Source: Lentisphaeria bacterium (GTDB taxonomy: Bacteria > Verrucomicrobiota > Lentisphaeria > Victivallales > Victivallaceae). From it: a stretch of DNA of 53,791 nt. Under the pieces are notes generated by a model, which saw only the letters and a list, made by a program, of their open reading frames with translations, did not search any database and was not told the origin of the DNA. The stretch covers positions 1 through 53,791 of the forward strand of contig CAAGED010000029.1 in NCBI GenBank assembly GCA_900768505.1. Reading direction: 5' to 3'. Shown piece after piece: positions 24,273-34,204 of the stretch. Made by a program: the position numbers and the translations under genes. The number at the start of each line of letters is the position of its first letter. The stretch's first letter is position 1.

Positions 24273-27200
24273 TTACAGATGACGGTGATATTCCTGCAAA
24301 CTGCACACCGCAATTCTGCCGTTCAGATCATTGCATTTCAAACCGTCGATGGCGGCCTGGAAGCCGTCCAATGTGGTTGAAATCGGTATTCCGGCCATAA
24401 CGGCGCCGGAACGCATTTGAATCTCGTCCACCATGGCGGCTGCGCCGGTTTCCGGGGTGTTGATAATCCACTGAATCTTGTTCTCCGCAATCAAATCCAG
24501 CAGATTCGGTCGTCCCAGTGAAATCCGGTAGACCGCATTGCAGCGGATGTTGTTGTTGTAGAGCATGGTGGCGGTGCCTCTGGTGCAGTAAAGTTCGTAC
24601 CCCATTTTCACTAATTCCCGCACCATCGGCAGTGCCGCCGCCTTGTCCTGGTCCCGCAGGGAAATGAAAACACTGCCATTGGAGGGAATGGCGTTATTGG
24701 CGGCCATTTCGGCCTTGAGGTAGGCAGTGCCGCAGTGGTAGTCCAGCCCCATGACTTCGCCGGTTGATTTCATCTCCGGCGAAAGCACAATGTCCACGCC
24801 GGGGAACTTGATGAAGGGGAACACCGCCTCCTTAAACGCGGTGTAAGGAATCTTCACCTCCTTGGTAAAATTCAATTCCGGCAAGGTTTTACCCACCATG
24901 CAGAGTGCCGCTTTTTTGGCCAGCGGCACGCCGATGGATTTGCTTACAAATGGCACGGTGCGGGAGGCGCGGGGGTTTACTTCGAGAATATATACTTCGT
25001 CATCGTGAACCGCAAACTGGATGTTGATTAAGCCGCAGACATGCAGTTCCCGGGCTAAATCCGCGGAGTGTTTCCGAATCCGTTCCATAGCTGCCTGAGA
25101 GAGTGTCTGGGGCGGAATTGAACAGGCGGAGTCGCCGGAGTGAATGCCGGCGAGTTCCACGTGTTCCATAATGGCGCCGATTACGGTGTTTTGGCCATCG
25201 GAAATGAAATCCACATCAACTTCGGTGGCATCTTCCAGAAAACGGTCGATCAGAATTGGTTTGCCCTCGGAAACCTGCGCTGCCTCCTCCACGAATTGCT
25301 TGAGATACTTGTCTTTATAGACAATTACCATTGCCCGTCCGCCCAATACGAAGGAGGGGCGGACCAGTACCGGATACCCGATGTGTTCGGCAATGGCCAC
25401 TGCCTCGTCCACATTGTGGGCAATGCCGTTGGCGGGTTGTTTGATCCCCAGTTTTTCCGCCAGTTGTTTGAAGAAATCCCGGTCTTCGGCGGCGTCAATG
25501 TCTTCTGGGCTGGTTCCGATGATATTGGCGCCGGACTTTTTCAGCTGCATGGCCAAATTCAACGGAGTTTGACCGCCGAACTGCACGATTACGCCGTAAC
25601 ATTGTTCCCGTTCGTAGATATTCATGATATCTTCCAATGTCAGCGGTTCGAAGTATAGTTTGTCGCTGGTATCGTAGTCGGTGGAGACGGTTTCCGGGTT
25701 GCTGTTAACCATAATGGTTTCGAAGCCGGCTTCGTGAAGTGCGAATGCGGCATGGACGCAGCAGTAGTCGAATTCAATGCCTTGACCGATTCGGTTCGGA
25801 CCGCCGCCCAGAATCATAATGGCTTTTTTGCCCCCGTTGTCCCGCACCGGCTCGTTGGAGTCGGTGTAGCTGGAGTAGTAGTAGGGGGTGACCGCCTCAA
25901 ATTCTCCGGCGCAGGTATCCACCAGGCCGTAAGTCGGATTAAGTCCGGAATTTTTACGGAACTCCCGGATTTCCTGCTCGGTTTTGTGGAGCAGATAACC
26001 CAGCTGGCGGTCGGAATAACCGAAAACCTTGGCTTGTTTAATGCTTTCAGCGGTTAATTCAATGGTGTCTTCGAACTGCACCAGCTCCTCCAGCTGCCGC
26101 AGAAAGTAGGGATCGATGGAGGTTATTTCATGGAGTTTTTCCACTGAATACTGCCGTTTTAACGCTTCATGCAGGGCGAAAACCCGTTCTGCATGGGGAC
26201 GAGCCAGTTCCCTGGTCAGCGTTTCGTCATCCATGGTGACATATTTTTGGTTTTTCCCATCGGCTCCGAAGCCGAAGCGGCCGATTTCCAGCGAACGCAA
26301 TGCCTTTTGGAAGGAGTGTTTGAAACTGCGGCCGATGGCCATGGCCTCGCCGATGGATTTCATCTGCGTACCCAGTGTGGAGTCGGCGGCGGGAAATTTT
26401 TCGAAGGTGAAACGGGGAACCTTGGTTACTACATAATCCAGCGCCGGTTCGAAACAACTGGGGGTGACTTTTGTAATATCGTTTTGGATTTCGTCCAATG
26501 TGTAGCCAACCGCCAGCAAGGTGGCGATTTTGGCAATCGGAAATCCGGTCGCTTTACTGGCCAGTGCACTGGAACGGGATACCCTGGGATTCATCTCGAT
26601 AATTATCTGTCGTCCGTCCTTGGGATTTACCGCCCATTGCACGTTTGAGCCGCCGGTTTCAACGCCGATGGCTCGCATTACCTTGAGGGAGTTGTCCCGC
26701 ATCAGCTGGTACTCCTTGTCTGACAAGGTTTGAGCTGGCGCAACGGTAATGGAGTCGCCGGTATGTACACCCATTGGGTCAAAATTTTCGATGGAACAGA
26801 CGATTACGCAATTATCCTTGCGGTCGCGGATAACTTCCAATTCAAACTCTTTCCACCCCAACAGCGACTCCTCAATCAAAACTTCGGAGTTGCGGCTGGC
26901 CGCCAATCCGCGCTTGACAATATTTTTGAATTCTTCCGTATCGCGGGCAATGCCGCCGCCGGTGCCGCCCAAGGTGAAGCCCGGACGGATGATTAGCGGC
27001 CACTTGCCGATGGTAGCGGCGATGGACAAGGCTTCGGCCATGGTGTGCGCCGAGCCGGACATTGGCAGTTCAAGGCCGATTCCCTTCATCACCTCTTTAA
27101 AAATCTGACGATCTTCTGCTCGGCGGATCGCCTCGGCGTTGGCGCCGATAAGTTCCACCTGATAACGCTCCAGAATGCCGTTTTCGTCCAGTTCCATGGC

Positions 27201-27494
27201 TAAATTAAGCGCCGTTTGGCCGCCCAGGGTGGGAAGAACGGCGTCGGGGCGTTCCCGGCGGATGATTTCGTGGAGTACGTCGCTGGTAAGAGGTTCAATG
27301 TAGGTACGATCTGCGAATTCCGGGTCGGTCATAATGGTGGCCGGATTGCTGTTTACCAGCACAACTTCATATCCTTCGTGCTTTAAAACCTTGCAGGCCT
27401 GAACGCCGGAGTAATCGAATTCGCACCCCTGGCCGATGGCAATCGGGCCGGAACCGATCAACAAAATTTTCTTAATATCTTTACGCTTTGGCAT
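24273..27494 (-). CDS. carB: Carbamoyl-phosphate synthase large subunit
   Basis: This full-length 1073-residue CarB makes carbamoyl phosphate from ammonia (delivered by CarA), bicarbonate and two ATP, for pyrimidine and arginine synthesis. It carries two homologous halves, each opening with the pattern ILLIGSGPIAIGQGCEFDYS or its second-half version GGGPNRIGQGIEFDYC. Two ATP-grasp domains and a C-terminal MGS-like regulatory domain (about 935-1073) follow. The start ATG overlaps the 3' end of pyrG by 14 bp, indicating coupling. It ends the glnA-led operon. Confidence 0.97.
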   Translation of the reverse strand: MPKRKDIKKILLIGSGPIAIGQGCEFDYSGVQACKVLKHEGYEVVLVNSNPATIMTDPEFADRTYIEPLTSDVLHEIIRRERPDAVLPTLGGQTALNLAMELDENGILERYQVELIGANAEAIRRAEDRQIFKEVMKGIGLELPMSGSAHTMAEALSIAATIGKWPLIIRPGFTLGGTGGGIARDTEEFKNIVKRGLAASRNSEVLIEESLLGWKEFELEVIRDRKDNCVIVCSIENFDPMGVHTGDSITVAPAQTLSDKEYQLMRDNSLKVMRAIGVETGGSNVQWAVNPKDGRQIIIEMNPRVSRSSALASKATGFPIAKIATLLAVGYTLDEIQNDITKVTPSCFEPALDYVVTKVPRFTFEKFPAADSTLGTQMKSIGEAMAIGRSFKHSFQKALRSLEIGRFGFGADGKNQKYVTMDDETLTRELARPHAERVFALHEALKRQYSVEKLHEITSIDPYFLRQLEELVQFEDTIELTAESIKQAKVFGYSDRQLGYLLHKTEQEIREFRKNSGLNPTYGLVDTCAGEFEAVTPYYYSSYTDSNEPVRDNGGKKAIMILGGGPNRIGQGIEFDYCCVHAAFALHEAGFETIMVNSNPETVSTDYDTSDKLYFEPLTLEDIMNIYEREQCYGVIVQFGGQTPLNLAMQLKKSGANIIGTSPEDIDAAEDRDFFKQLAEKLGIKQPANGIAHNVDEAVAIAEHIGYPVLVRPSFVLGGRAMVIVYKDKYLKQFVEEAAQVSEGKPILIDRFLEDATEVDVDFISDGQNTVIGAIMEHVELAGIHSGDSACSIPPQTLSQAAMERIRKHSADLARELHVCGLINIQFAVHDDEVYILEVNPRASRTVPFVSKSIGVPLAKKAALCMVGKTLPELNFTKEVKIPYTAFKEAVFPFIKFPGVDIVLSPEMKSTGEVMGLDYHCGTAYLKAEMAANNAIPSNGSVFISLRDQDKAAALPMVRELVKMGYELYCTRGTATMLYNNNIRCNAVYRISLGRPNLLDLIAENKIQWIINTPETGAAAMVDEIQMRSGAVMAGIPISTTLDGFQAAIDGLKCNDLNGRIAVCSLQEYHRHL

Positions 27495-29094
27495 TTTTGC
27501 TCTCCTGATAAATTAAAGCCGCTTCGACCAGGCCGCGAAAGAGCGGGTGGGCGTGGGCGATTTGAGATTGAAATTCCGGATGAAACTGGCAACCGATGAA
27601 AAATGGATGGTTTTTGAGTTCTACCAGCTCTACCAGCGACTTATTGGGACTGGTACCGACGATTTTTAAATCCGAATTGGCAAATTCGTCCCGGTAGAGA
27701 TTGTTGAACTCGTAACGATGCCGGTGGCGTTCGCTGATTTCCGCCTCGCCGTAGAGTTGGCCGGCCTTGCTCTGAGTATCCAGTACGCAGGGGTAGCTGC
27801 CCAGCCGCATGGTGGCCCCCTTGCTGGAGATGTTGCGTTGTTCCGGCAGCAGGTCAATTACCGGATTGGGTGTATTGGGATCCATTTCGCTGGAGTTGGC
27901 GTTGGTGATGTTCAATACATGGCGGGCGAATTCGATTACCATGCACTGCAACCCCAGACAGATGCCCAGCAGTGGAATGTGGTTGATCCGGGCAAATTCG
28001 ATTGCCTTGATTTTTCCCGGAATCCCCCGATAGCCGAAGCCGCCCGGAATTAATATTCCGTCATATTTTCGGAGCATTTCAATATCCTTCTCCGCCTCGT
28101 CCGCCTCAATCAATTCCACTTTTACCTTCGAATCCAGCGCGATGCCAGCATGATGCAACGCCTCGGTGATGCTCTTGTAGGCATCCGGGCAGTTGGTATA
28201 CTTGCCCACTACCGCAATTGAGCAGTGATTAGTTGGATTGGTGGCAATTTTTACCAAATTCGTCCACTCGTCCAGCTCCAGTTTATTAATTGGCAGCCGG
28301 AGCAATTCCAAAACCTTGGTGTCAAAATGCTGCGCCGCCAGTTCCAGGGGAACCTCGTAAATTGAATTGGTCACATCCTTTTCTTCGATCACCAGCGATG
28401 CCGGTACGTTGCAGAAGAGTGCCAGCTTGTTGATTTCGTCTTCGTTGATCGAAATCTCCGTCCGGCAGACCAGCACATCCGGGAAAATGCCGATATTGCG
28501 CAGAATGCCTACCGACTGCTGGGATGGCTTGGTTTTCAACTCCCCCGCCGCCCGCAGATAGGGCAGCAAGGTAAGGTGAACAAAAATTGCATTGCCGCTG
28601 CCGACTTCATGTTTAAACTGTCTTGCCGCTTCCAAAAACGGAAGCGACTCAATGTCGCCGGCGGTGCCGCCGATTTCGATAATTGCCACATCAATATTGG
28701 GAGCGGCGATGGATTTTATGCATTCCTTGATTTCGTTGGTGATATGCGGAATTACCTGCACCGTTGCGCCGAGGTATCCGCCCTGACGTTCCCGTTCAAT
28801 GACATTTTTGTAAATTCTGCCGGAGGTGTAATTGCTGTTGCGGGTGCAATTTATTCCGGTGAAACGTTCGTAATGGCCCAAATCCAAATCCGTTTCCGTT
28901 CCGTCGGCGGTAACAAAAACCTCGCCGTGCTGGTAGGGGGACATGGTTCCCGGGTCAACATTGAAATACGGATCGAGTTTCTGCATGGCGACCCGCATGC
29001 CGCGGCGTTTCAGGAGCAGAGCCAATGAGGCGGCGGTGATGCCTTTGCCAAGGCTCGAAACCACACCGCCGGTCATAAATATAAATTTAGTCAT
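27481..29094 (-). CDS. pyrG: CTP synthase
   Basis: This 537-residue enzyme converts UTP to CTP with glutamine as nitrogen donor. The N-terminal amidoligase has FMTGGVVSSLGKG and KLDPYFNVDPGTM (the usual Ile is Phe). The C-terminal class I glutaminase has the nucleophile in GICLGLQ and the His-Glu pair in FHPEFQS. The ATG at 29094 follows the carA stop by 2 bp. A TTG three codons earlier is less likely. Finding pyrG between carA and carB is unusual and makes the operon a block of glutamine-using enzymes. Confidence 0.97.
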   Translation of the reverse strand: MTKFIFMTGGVVSSLGKGITAASLALLLKRRGMRVAMQKLDPYFNVDPGTMSPYQHGEVFVTADGTETDLDLGHYERFTGINCTRNSNYTSGRIYKNVIERERQGGYLGATVQVIPHITNEIKECIKSIAAPNIDVAIIEIGGTAGDIESLPFLEAARQFKHEVGSGNAIFVHLTLLPYLRAAGELKTKPSQQSVGILRNIGIFPDVLVCRTEISINEDEINKLALFCNVPASLVIEEKDVTNSIYEVPLELAAQHFDTKVLELLRLPINKLELDEWTNLVKIATNPTNHCSIAVVGKYTNCPDAYKSITEALHHAGIALDSKVKVELIEADEAEKDIEMLRKYDGILIPGGFGYRGIPGKIKAIEFARINHIPLLGICLGLQCMVIEFARHVLNITNANSSEMDPNTPNPVIDLLPEQRNISSKGATMRLGSYPCVLDTQSKAGQLYGEAEISERHRHRYEFNNLYRDEFANSDLKIVGTSPNKSLVELVELKNHPFFIGCQFHPEFQSQIAHAHPLFRGLVEAALIYQESKNAKA

Positions 29095-29096
29095 TT

Positions 29097-30179
29097 TCAG
29101 CAACTTTCTAACATTTTACGGAATTGGAGGAAAAGATTGTTGGAATCGTGAGGGCCGGGAGCGGCTTCCGGGTGAAACTGCACTGAGAATACCGGTTCGC
29201 TTTTGTGGCGGAATCCTTCAATGGTCTGATCGTTCAGATTTATATGTGTAATCTCCAGTTTTTTGGGCAGATCAGCGGCGTCAATGGCAAAATTGTGGTT
29301 TTGGCTGGTGATTTCCACCGTGTCCAGAAGCAGATTTTTTACCGGGTGATTGCAGCCATGGTGACCGAATTTCAGTCGTCGGCAATTTCCGCCGTGGGCG
29401 ATGCCCAGAATTTGATGTCCCAGACAGATTCCCATTATCGGCAGGGTGCCGCAAAGCTCTTTTGCCGCTTGAATTGCGCCTTTTACGGCGGAGGGGTCAG
29501 CGGGGCCGTTGGAGAGAAATACGCCATCGGGTTTCATTGCCAGAATTTCTTGCGCAGTGGTCCAGGCTGGAACTACGGTAATACGCATGTTCTGCTTGGC
29601 CAACTCACGTAAAATATTATATTTGATACCAAAATCATAAGCAACGATGTGCATATCTCCATTGTCGTTCCATTCGTAGGGGGCGGTGACACTTACCTTG
29701 GCGGCGTAATCCTGACCATCCAAACCGCACCAGCCATTGGCGCGGGCTACCGCCTCCGCCGGGGATAGTTTCTCCTCCGAGGTGTGGAGATAAGCTTTCA
29801 TGGTTCCCGAATTGCGCAGAAGGGTGGTAAGTCTGCGGGTGTCTACATTGTAAAGGCAGGGAATATTGTTCTTTTTCAACATCTCCTCCAATGAGGCGGT
29901 GGCCCGGAAGTTGGATGGCGGATTGAATCCCTGTACGAGCAAACCGTTGAGAAAGAGAGCCCTTGATTCCATATCGTCCATATTACACCCGTAGTTGCCT
30001 ACTTCGGCAGTGGTGAGGGTGACAATTTGTCCGGCGTACGATGGATCGGAGATGATTTCCTGATAACCGGTCATGCCGGTGTTGAAGACTGCTTCACCTG
30101 CGTTGTCGACCGCCGCACCGCCCGATTTACCGTAAAAAATTGAGCCGTCGGCCAATGCCAGAAAATGTTTGTTGATCAT
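29097..30179 (-). CDS. carA: Carbamoyl-phosphate synthase small subunit
   Basis: This 360-residue glutaminase subunit feeds ammonia to CarB. It has the CarA N-terminal domain (SFPAxxG-like GMTGYQEIISDPSY region) and a class I amidotransferase domain with the catalytic Cys in GICLGHQILG and the His-Glu in QFHPEAAPGPHD. The ATG at 30179 is one base after the stop of the PurF-like gene. The carA-pyrG-carB order separates the two CPS subunits by CTP synthase. Confidence 0.97.
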   Translation of the reverse strand: MINKHFLALADGSIFYGKSGGAAVDNAGEAVFNTGMTGYQEIISDPSYAGQIVTLTTAEVGNYGCNMDDMESRALFLNGLLVQGFNPPSNFRATASLEEMLKKNNIPCLYNVDTRRLTTLLRNSGTMKAYLHTSEEKLSPAEAVARANGWCGLDGQDYAAKVSVTAPYEWNDNGDMHIVAYDFGIKYNILRELAKQNMRITVVPAWTTAQEILAMKPDGVFLSNGPADPSAVKGAIQAAKELCGTLPIMGICLGHQILGIAHGGNCRRLKFGHHGCNHPVKNLLLDTVEITSQNHNFAIDAADLPKKLEITHINLNDQTIEGFRHKSEPVFSVQFHPEAAPGPHDSNNLFLQFRKMLESC

Positions 30180-30180
30180 A

Positions 30181-31866
30181 TTAGTAAGCCCTTTTGTTAG
30201 TTTTATTGATATAATTTACCAGCGCCTGATTTACCACCCGGAAACCGCCCGGAGTAGGGTAATTTCCTGAAAAATACCAGTCGCCGGTGTGGTTTGGGCA
30301 ACATTTCCGCAGATTTTTCAGGGTTTGGAAAACCACGCAAAATTCGCTTTTCAGTCCCTCCGGAGTCAGCAGGCAGGCGATTTCATTGGAGAGTTCATCA
30401 AAGGTGATATTTTCGTAAATTGGCGCAACTTGATTTTTCATTTCGCAATCCGGCTTTTTCAAATCGGCTTCCGCGGCGGCGGCGCATTCGTAAAGAATGT
30501 GCAGTTGATTGTGCTTTTTCAAGTGGGAAATTGCCGCCTGGAATGCGATTAATTCTCCTAAACTTGCCATGTCAATACCGTAGCAATCCGGGTAGCAGAT
30601 GGGAGGGGCCGCCGAAACAACCACAATTTTTTTGGGTTCCAGCCTATCCAGTATTCGCAAAATTAAATTCCGCATGGTAGTTCCCCGGACGATGGAGTCG
30701 TCAGTGACCACCAAATTGTCCATTCCCGGGTTGATCAACCCGTAAACCACATCGTAAATATGCATGTCCAGATTGCTGCGCCGCTGCTGGTCGGCGATAA
30801 AGGTGCGGAATTTTGCATCCTTGACAATGATTTGACCGAAGCGGATACGCTGCTTTTGGAGAAATTCATCCAATATGCCGTGAAAGCTGATTTGAGCAGT
30901 ATTTGGAATGTAGGAGAAAAAGGTGTTCTCCAGGTCATTGTCAACCGCCTGCAGAATTTGCGGAATGAGCATTTTGCCCATCATTCGCCGTTCCTGCTGA
31001 ATGTCGCAGTCGTTGCTCCGGGAGAAGTAGATACGTTCAAAAACGCAGCGTCGGATTTCCTGAAGTGGCAGGCAGGGCTGGATTTCCACCTGGTTGTCGG
31101 CGCTGATGGTGAGAATGTGGCCCGGCGGAATCTCTCTGACTGCTTCACTTTTCAGATTAAATGCAGTCTGAATTGCCGGCCGTTCCGAGGCGACCACGGC
31201 AACTTCATCATCAAAATAATAAAAGGCCGGACGAATACCGTGGGGATCGCGGATAGCAAAAGCGTTGCCGTCACCGGTTACGCCACAAATCAAAAATCCG
31301 CCGTCCCAGTTTGCAGCAGCGCGCCGGAGCAGCAGATTCATATTCAATTTACGCTCATAATCGAGCATTTTTTCTAATTCGTGCCCCACCAGGTGCAGCA
31401 GAATCGAGGTGTCGAAACGATCCGATAAATGATGCCCCATGGCGGTTAATTGGTTAAACAAAAAGTTGCTGTTGGTTAAATTAAAATTTCCTGCCAGGAG
31501 CAGTGTCCGGTTGCGGCAGACACTTTGTTTTACCAGCGGATGACAGGCGTTTATATCTCTTTCGCCGAAGGTGCCGTATCGCAGATGCCCCAGGAAAACT
31601 TCCCCGTCGAAGGGGTGATCCCATACCTCCTCCAGTACCTGAGCCAAGGGATTGCCGACATTGTTTTTTTCGATGTGGAAATATGGTAAACCGGGTGTCG
31701 CCTCCAACTTGAGGGAGGCGATCCCGGCACCGTCCTGTCCGCGATTATGTTGTTTTTCCAGCAGTAACGCCAACTTTTGCAACCCGTAATGCTCCGGGTA
31801 GGAGCATAACGGTTTGCGAAGCCTTAACAGCGTTACGCCGCACTCATGTTTCAGTTCATCAGACAC
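30181..31866 (-). CDS. PurF-like glutamine amidophosphoribosyltransferase
   Basis: This 561-residue protein is related to PurF, which forms phosphoribosylamine from PRPP and glutamine. The class II glutaminase domain starts at Cys9 (HECGVTLL), implying removal or use of an unusually long 8-residue lead. The PRPP loop VVTDDSIVRGTT is intact near residues 385-400. Overall it is longer and more diverged than housekeeping PurF (about 470-500), so it may be a paralogue with a different role. The GTG at 31866 has AAGGAG 8 nt upstream. It is 12 bp after glnA and 1 bp before carA. Confidence 0.85.
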   Translation of the reverse strand: MSDELKHECGVTLLRLRKPLCSYPEHYGLQKLALLLEKQHNRGQDGAGIASLKLEATPGLPYFHIEKNNVGNPLAQVLEEVWDHPFDGEVFLGHLRYGTFGERDINACHPLVKQSVCRNRTLLLAGNFNLTNSNFLFNQLTAMGHHLSDRFDTSILLHLVGHELEKMLDYERKLNMNLLLRRAAANWDGGFLICGVTGDGNAFAIRDPHGIRPAFYYFDDEVAVVASERPAIQTAFNLKSEAVREIPPGHILTISADNQVEIQPCLPLQEIRRCVFERIYFSRSNDCDIQQERRMMGKMLIPQILQAVDNDLENTFFSYIPNTAQISFHGILDEFLQKQRIRFGQIIVKDAKFRTFIADQQRRSNLDMHIYDVVYGLINPGMDNLVVTDDSIVRGTTMRNLILRILDRLEPKKIVVVSAAPPICYPDCYGIDMASLGELIAFQAAISHLKKHNQLHILYECAAAAEADLKKPDCEMKNQVAPIYENITFDELSNEIACLLTPEGLKSEFCVVFQTLKNLRKCCPNHTGDWYFSGNYPTPGGFRVVNQALVNYINKTNKRAY

Positions 31867-31878
31867 GGCGTTTTCTCC

Positions 31879-34008
31879 TTAATAAATGAAAAGCATTTCA
31901 CGATATTTGGGCAACGGCCACGCCTGGTCGTCAATATTGGCTTCCAAGGCGTCCACTGCTTGGCGCAGTTCCAAATTGGCACTGATAATTCCTTCATGCT
32001 GATTGGGGAGGGCTTGCTCCAAGGCGTCAATCGCTGCATTGAGATTATCCAGTTCACTGCCGATTTTTTCGGCATGGGCGCGAACCGCGTTCAAGCCGCA
32101 GGTCAAATTAGCCGCCGCACCCACGGAGAGGGTTTTGGCCGCTTTTTCGTATTCGGCTACGGCAATGGGCTGAATGATGTTTTTTGCCATTTCCAGGGCA
32201 ATTTTGCCCTCAATACGAATCTTGCGGTGGTACTCTTCCAGATACACCTCATACCTGGAGGTCATTTCCTCCCTTGTGAATACGCCATACCGGGCAAAAA
32301 GTGCGATATTTTCCGCTTTCAGCAATGGTTTAAGCGCATCCATGGTGGTACGGAAATTGGGAAGACCCCGTTTTTCCGCCTCTTCCGCCCAGGCGGCGCT
32401 GTAATTGTCACCGTTGAAGATTACCCGGTGATGTTGGGCGATTTCGTTTTGAAGCAGCTTCTGCAACTTATGATTGAACTCCGCAGCGTTGAAGCATTCG
32501 ATTTTATCCGCCAAATAATCCATTGATTCGGCAACAATGGTGTTGAGAATCACATTTACTCCGGCGCAGGATTGGCTTGACCCCGGGGCGCGGAATTCAA
32601 ATTTGTTGCCGGTGAAGGCAAATGGACTGGTGCGGTTGCGGTCGGTGGTGTCCCGGGGCAGCGGCGGCAGAGCGTCAACACCAATGCGCAGATTGGTCGC
32701 CTGTTTGCTGCTGGTGGCGCCGCCGTGGAGCAACTGATTGATTACATCGGTAAGCTGATCGCCCAAAAAGATGGAGATAATCGCCGGCGGCGCTTCGTTG
32801 GCGCCCAGCCGATGGTCGTTTCCGGCGTAGGCGGTGCTGCTGCGGAGAATATCGCTGTGTAAATCAATGGCACGGATAATTGAGGTTAATACCGTCAGAA
32901 AGATGGCGTTCTGATGAGGATCTGCACCCGGATCAAGTAAATTCTGCTTGCCGTAGGCGACACTCCAGTTGTTGTGTTTTCCGGAACCGTTGACCCCGGC
33001 AAAGGGTTTTTCGTGGAGAAGGCAGACTAAACCGTGACGCTCCGCGGTTTGGCGCAGAACCTCCATAAGTAGCATGTTGTGATCGACTGCAAGATTCAAT
33101 TCCTCGAACATGGGAGCGATTTCAAATTGAGCCGGCGCCACTTCGTTATGCCGGGTTTTGGCCGGAATGCCAAGTTTCCAGAGTTCGGTTTCAACTTCAT
33201 TCATAAAATTGAGAATCCGAGGGCGGATGGAGCCGAAATAATGGTCTTCCAACTGCTGATGTTTCGGCGGCGGCGCGCCGAATAGAGTGCGGCCGGTCTG
33301 GAGCAGATCGGGGCGTTCCAGGTAAAATTTTTTGTCAATCAGAAAATATTCCTGCTCGGGTCCCAGTGTTACCGTGGTGATAGCCTCCTCCAGTTTGAAA
33401 CATGTCATCAGGCGGGTGACTGATTTTTTTAGCGCCTGAATTGAGCGCAGCAGCGGAGTTTTCTTGTCCAGCGCTTCTCCGGTGTAGGAGCAGAAGGCAG
33501 TCGGAATGCAGAGGGTTGCGCCGTTGCCGTGGCGTTTGATGAATGCCGGGCTGGTTGGATCCCAAGCGGTATAACCGCGAGCCTCAAAAGTGCAGCGCAA
33601 ACCGCCGGAAGGGAAACTTGAAGCATCCGGTTCCCCGACGATCAGATTTTTGCCAGAAAAGGCCATAATGGCCTGACCGACACCCACGGGGTCGAGGAAT
33701 GAATCGTGTTTTTCCGCCGTACCGCCGGTAAGCGGCTGAAACCAGTGGGTGTAGTGGGTGGCGCCCCGTTCGATCGCCCAGGTTTTCATGGCATGGGCAA
33801 CGTCGCCGGCAATGGCCGGGTCAAGGGCAGAACCCTGACTCATGGTGTTGAGAAGTTTATCGGCGATGGCCTTGGGGAGATACTTGCTAATCGCTGATGC
33901 GCAAAATACATCTTCACCGTAGAAGTCGAGTTCAAATTTTCTGGCTTCAGCCGGCGGAGTCACCTCCCGGGCGGCAATTTGGTTGATGCTGATGCTTCGG
34001 TTATTCAT
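31879..34008 (-). CDS. glnA: Glutamine synthetase type III
   Basis: This 709-residue GSIII makes glutamine from glutamate, ammonia and ATP. The size, the N-terminal GSIII domain (FYGEDVFCASAISKYLP), GPEQEYFLID, TRHNEVAPAQFEIAP and NGSGKHNNWS all fit type III enzymes, which lack the adenylylation-type control of GSI. The ATG at 34008 follows AGGA. The upstream extension of 26 codons lies in the promoter region and is not coding. It leads the minus-strand operon under a sigma-54 promoter at 34071-34084. Confidence 0.96.
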   Translation of the reverse strand: MNNRSISINQIAAREVTPPAEARKFELDFYGEDVFCASAISKYLPKAIADKLLNTMSQGSALDPAIAGDVAHAMKTWAIERGATHYTHWFQPLTGGTAEKHDSFLDPVGVGQAIMAFSGKNLIVGEPDASSFPSGGLRCTFEARGYTAWDPTSPAFIKRHGNGATLCIPTAFCSYTGEALDKKTPLLRSIQALKKSVTRLMTCFKLEEAITTVTLGPEQEYFLIDKKFYLERPDLLQTGRTLFGAPPPKHQQLEDHYFGSIRPRILNFMNEVETELWKLGIPAKTRHNEVAPAQFEIAPMFEELNLAVDHNMLLMEVLRQTAERHGLVCLLHEKPFAGVNGSGKHNNWSVAYGKQNLLDPGADPHQNAIFLTVLTSIIRAIDLHSDILRSSTAYAGNDHRLGANEAPPAIISIFLGDQLTDVINQLLHGGATSSKQATNLRIGVDALPPLPRDTTDRNRTSPFAFTGNKFEFRAPGSSQSCAGVNVILNTIVAESMDYLADKIECFNAAEFNHKLQKLLQNEIAQHHRVIFNGDNYSAAWAEEAEKRGLPNFRTTMDALKPLLKAENIALFARYGVFTREEMTSRYEVYLEEYHRKIRIEGKIALEMAKNIIQPIAVAEYEKAAKTLSVGAAANLTCGLNAVRAHAEKIGSELDNLNAAIDALEQALPNQHEGIISANLELRQAVDALEANIDDQAWPLPKYREMLFIY

Positions 34009-34070
34009 TATGCAATCCTTTCGTTGAAATTGTTGCGTTTTGACATTAAAAAATGTTTGATAATGGGTAA

Positions 34071-34086
34071 GCAGAAAGCATGCCAA
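34071..34086 (-). promoter_or_regulatory. Sigma-54 promoter toward glnA
   Basis: On the minus strand the sequence TTGGCATGCTTTCTGCTT has the invariant GG (34084-34083) and GC (34072-34071) separated by exactly 10 bp. It matches consensus YTGGCACG-N4-TTGCW at all but two positions. The start of transcription would be near 34059, about 50 nt before the glnA ATG. It is nearly identical to the gltB promoter on the other strand. Confidence 0.8.
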
Positions 34087-34114
34087 AAAAAATTGAGCTT
34101 AATTTTGATATTTG

Positions 34115-34132
34115 TTTTACAAAAATGTAAAA
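34115..34132. promoter_or_regulatory. Palindromic activator site 1
   Basis: This is an 18-bp palindrome TTTTACAAAAATGTAAAA (7-bp arms, 4-bp centre). An almost identical copy lies at 34147. Centre positions are about -64 from the predicted glnA start and -108 from the gltB start, typical distances for enhancer sites of sigma-54 activators. Its binding protein is not known; the activator encoded at 41950 is the obvious candidate. Confidence 0.7.
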
Positions 34133-34146
34133 TATATCCATAATCT

Positions 34147-34164
34147 TTTTACAAAATTGTAAAA
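34147..34164. promoter_or_regulatory. Palindromic activator site 2
   Basis: This palindrome TTTTACAAAATTGTAAAA differs from site 1 at one central base. The two are 32 bp apart, three helical turns, so both face the same side of the DNA. Centres fall at about -96 (glnA) and -76 (gltB). Confidence 0.7.
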
Positions 34165-34204
34165 GTGATTGACGGCATTGTTGGTGGTTGAGCTTGAAAT
34201 TGGA

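Noticed and set aside
26116..26436. Plus-strand open frames inside carB and other minus-strand genes
   Set aside because: They are opposite-strand frames within well-supported genes, without ribosome sites or family features.
34009..34086. Longer N-terminus for glnA
   Set aside because: The extra 26 codons cover the sigma-54 promoter and do not look like GSIII sequence. The ATG at 34008 has a ribosome site.
34113..34173. NifA-type sites TGT-N10-ACA
   Set aside because: TGT triplets occur, but none has ACA at the right distance. The visible symmetry is TTTTACA-N4-TGTAAAA instead.
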